Shown in pieces: positions 63,420 to 64,000 of a stretch of 64,000 nt of DNA (positions are counted from its first letter, which is position 1; every line of letters begins with the position of its first letter). A program made the translations under genes and the position numbers. Source of the stretch: Tillandsia leiboldiana (Eukaryota; Streptophyta; Magnoliopsida; Poales; Bromeliaceae); contig CM055064.1 in NCBI GenBank assembly GCA_029204045.2, forward strand, positions 9,374,323-9,438,322, in the 5' to 3' direction. The notes under the pieces are model-generated. The model ran no database searches, was not told where the DNA came from, and saw only the letters and a program-made list of their open reading frames with translations.

Positions 63420-63573
63420 GGCACTGTTTTACAAACCCGTTGATTTATTCTTTCAAACTCTTATCGCCATCAGAAAAGAGATTGCAAAATTGTTTTGAAA
63501 ACTAAGTGTCGTGTGGACACTATTTTACAAACCCGTGGTTTTATCTTTTCAAGTTTACATTAACGGTTGGTCA
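63420..63573 (+). other. Continuation of Unk-1, diverged tandem repeat
   Basis: ACTAAGTGTCG and ACTNTTTTACAAACCCGT occur twice about 98 bp apart when the sequence left of Cop-2 (50738-50780) is joined to this part. Cop-2 landed inside the first copy. No gene. Confidence 0.6.
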
Positions 63574-63607
63574 TGTTACGAAATTTGAGTTGGCGTATTT
63601 CGTGAAA
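63574..63607 (+). mobile_element. 34-nt fragment of a Copia LTR start
   Basis: TGTTACGAAATTTGAGTTGG and following bases match the first 34 nt of the Cop-1 LTR, then stop. The end of an inverted LTR follows 8 nt later. Confidence 0.75.
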
Positions 63608-63615
63608 TCGGTTAA

Positions 63616-64000
63616 TGATGGGTTATATGTAATAGGATCTAAATAGGGGAAAAAACACCTAGAGGGGGGTGAATAGGTGTAAACAATAAACACTCAAAAA
63701 TCTTTGCGATATAAAACCCAATGCGGAAAACAAAAATAACACGCAGAGATTTTTACGTGGAAAACTCCAAACCGGAGTAAAAAACCACGGGACCGATAAC
63801 ACGGTGAAATCCACTAGAATTATAACACGTACAAAGGTGATATACCGTACTCACAGACGACTCAACCCTTTTCCATACGCTCCTAGTTGATCTTCTCCGC
63901 TCGCTCCGCAATGCTTCTCGAATCCACGATCTGCGTCCAACGCCGAATCCACGGCGTCCAACGTCGAGTCCACGACGTCCGACCGAATCCACGGTCTTCA
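63616..64000 (-). mobile_element. Cop-3: start of a minus-strand Copia LTR, continues past the window
   Basis: TGATGGGTTATATGTAAT corresponds to the Cop-2 LTR end (TGTTGGGTTATATG), with several small indels. The GTGGATTCG array (minus strand) begins near 63910. No primer-binding site lies to its left, so it is a 3' or solo LTR. Confidence 0.82.

Overview
The window is a plant nuclear segment made almost entirely of nested LTR retrotransposons. Three things place it in a plant: every primer-binding site is the TGGTATCAGAGC type (complement of initiator Met-tRNA), the Copia and Gypsy polyproteins are of plant type, and two Cassandra-type TRIMs carry 5S rRNA-like LTRs. I see no convincing host protein gene, tRNA gene or CRISPR array. 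I cannot name the species. Element names (Gyp-1 to Gyp-10, LARD-1, Cop-1 to Cop-3, Cas-1, Cas-2, Unk-1) are mine.

Left nest (1-25230): Gyp-1 (an LTR, minus strand) sits in the RNase H of Gyp-2 (minus, 3130-9309). Gyp-2 interrupts the plus-strand LTR Gyp-3 (9310-10076), which abuts the minus-strand LTR Gyp-4 (10077-10742) head to head. Gyp-4 is cut by LARD-1 (plus, 10743-19587), a large element with 4.2-kb LTRs and a decayed 3.4-kb interior. LARD-1's right LTR is cut by the Copia element Cop-1 (plus, 19588-25230). Cop-1 runs into a 100-N assembly gap (25231-25330) flanked by indel-rich sequence.

Middle nest (25331-48250): Gyp-5 (minus) interrupts LTR Gyp-6 (plus), which interrupts Gyp-7 (minus), which interrupts LTR Gyp-8 (minus), which interrupts the RNase H-integrase region of Gyp-9 (plus). 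Gyp-9's 3' LTR is cut by another LTR, Gyp-10. Each junction falls exactly on an LTR terminus.

Right part (48250-64000): a sequence of uncertain origin (Unk-1) carries GC-rich minisatellites. It is interrupted by the complete 12.6-kb Copia element Cop-2 (minus, 50781-63414, target duplication GAGTG). Cop-2 holds an extra ORF downstream of pol, and has itself received Cas-1 (in pol) and Cas-2 (in its 5' LTR). A third Copia LTR (Cop-3) begins at the right edge.

The strongest signals are regulatory and RNA-level. (1) The Gypsy/LARD LTR promoters carry repeated CCAAT-N10-CACG modules, the exact form of the endoplasmic-reticulum stress element, always in the same orientation to transcription. (2) Their U5 holds a hairpin at a fixed place whose stem sequence differs between families while staying complementary. 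(3) The leader of four elements carries a stem with a CTGCAG palindrome loop, like a retroviral dimer-initiation site, with one compensatory pair change. (4) Cop-2 appears to have an internal promoter, built from the same GATCCGGATC modules as its LTR, plus a possible intron ahead of its third ORF. (5) The stop codons of two Gypsy elements are all of the kind expected from C-to-T decay at CHG methylation sites.
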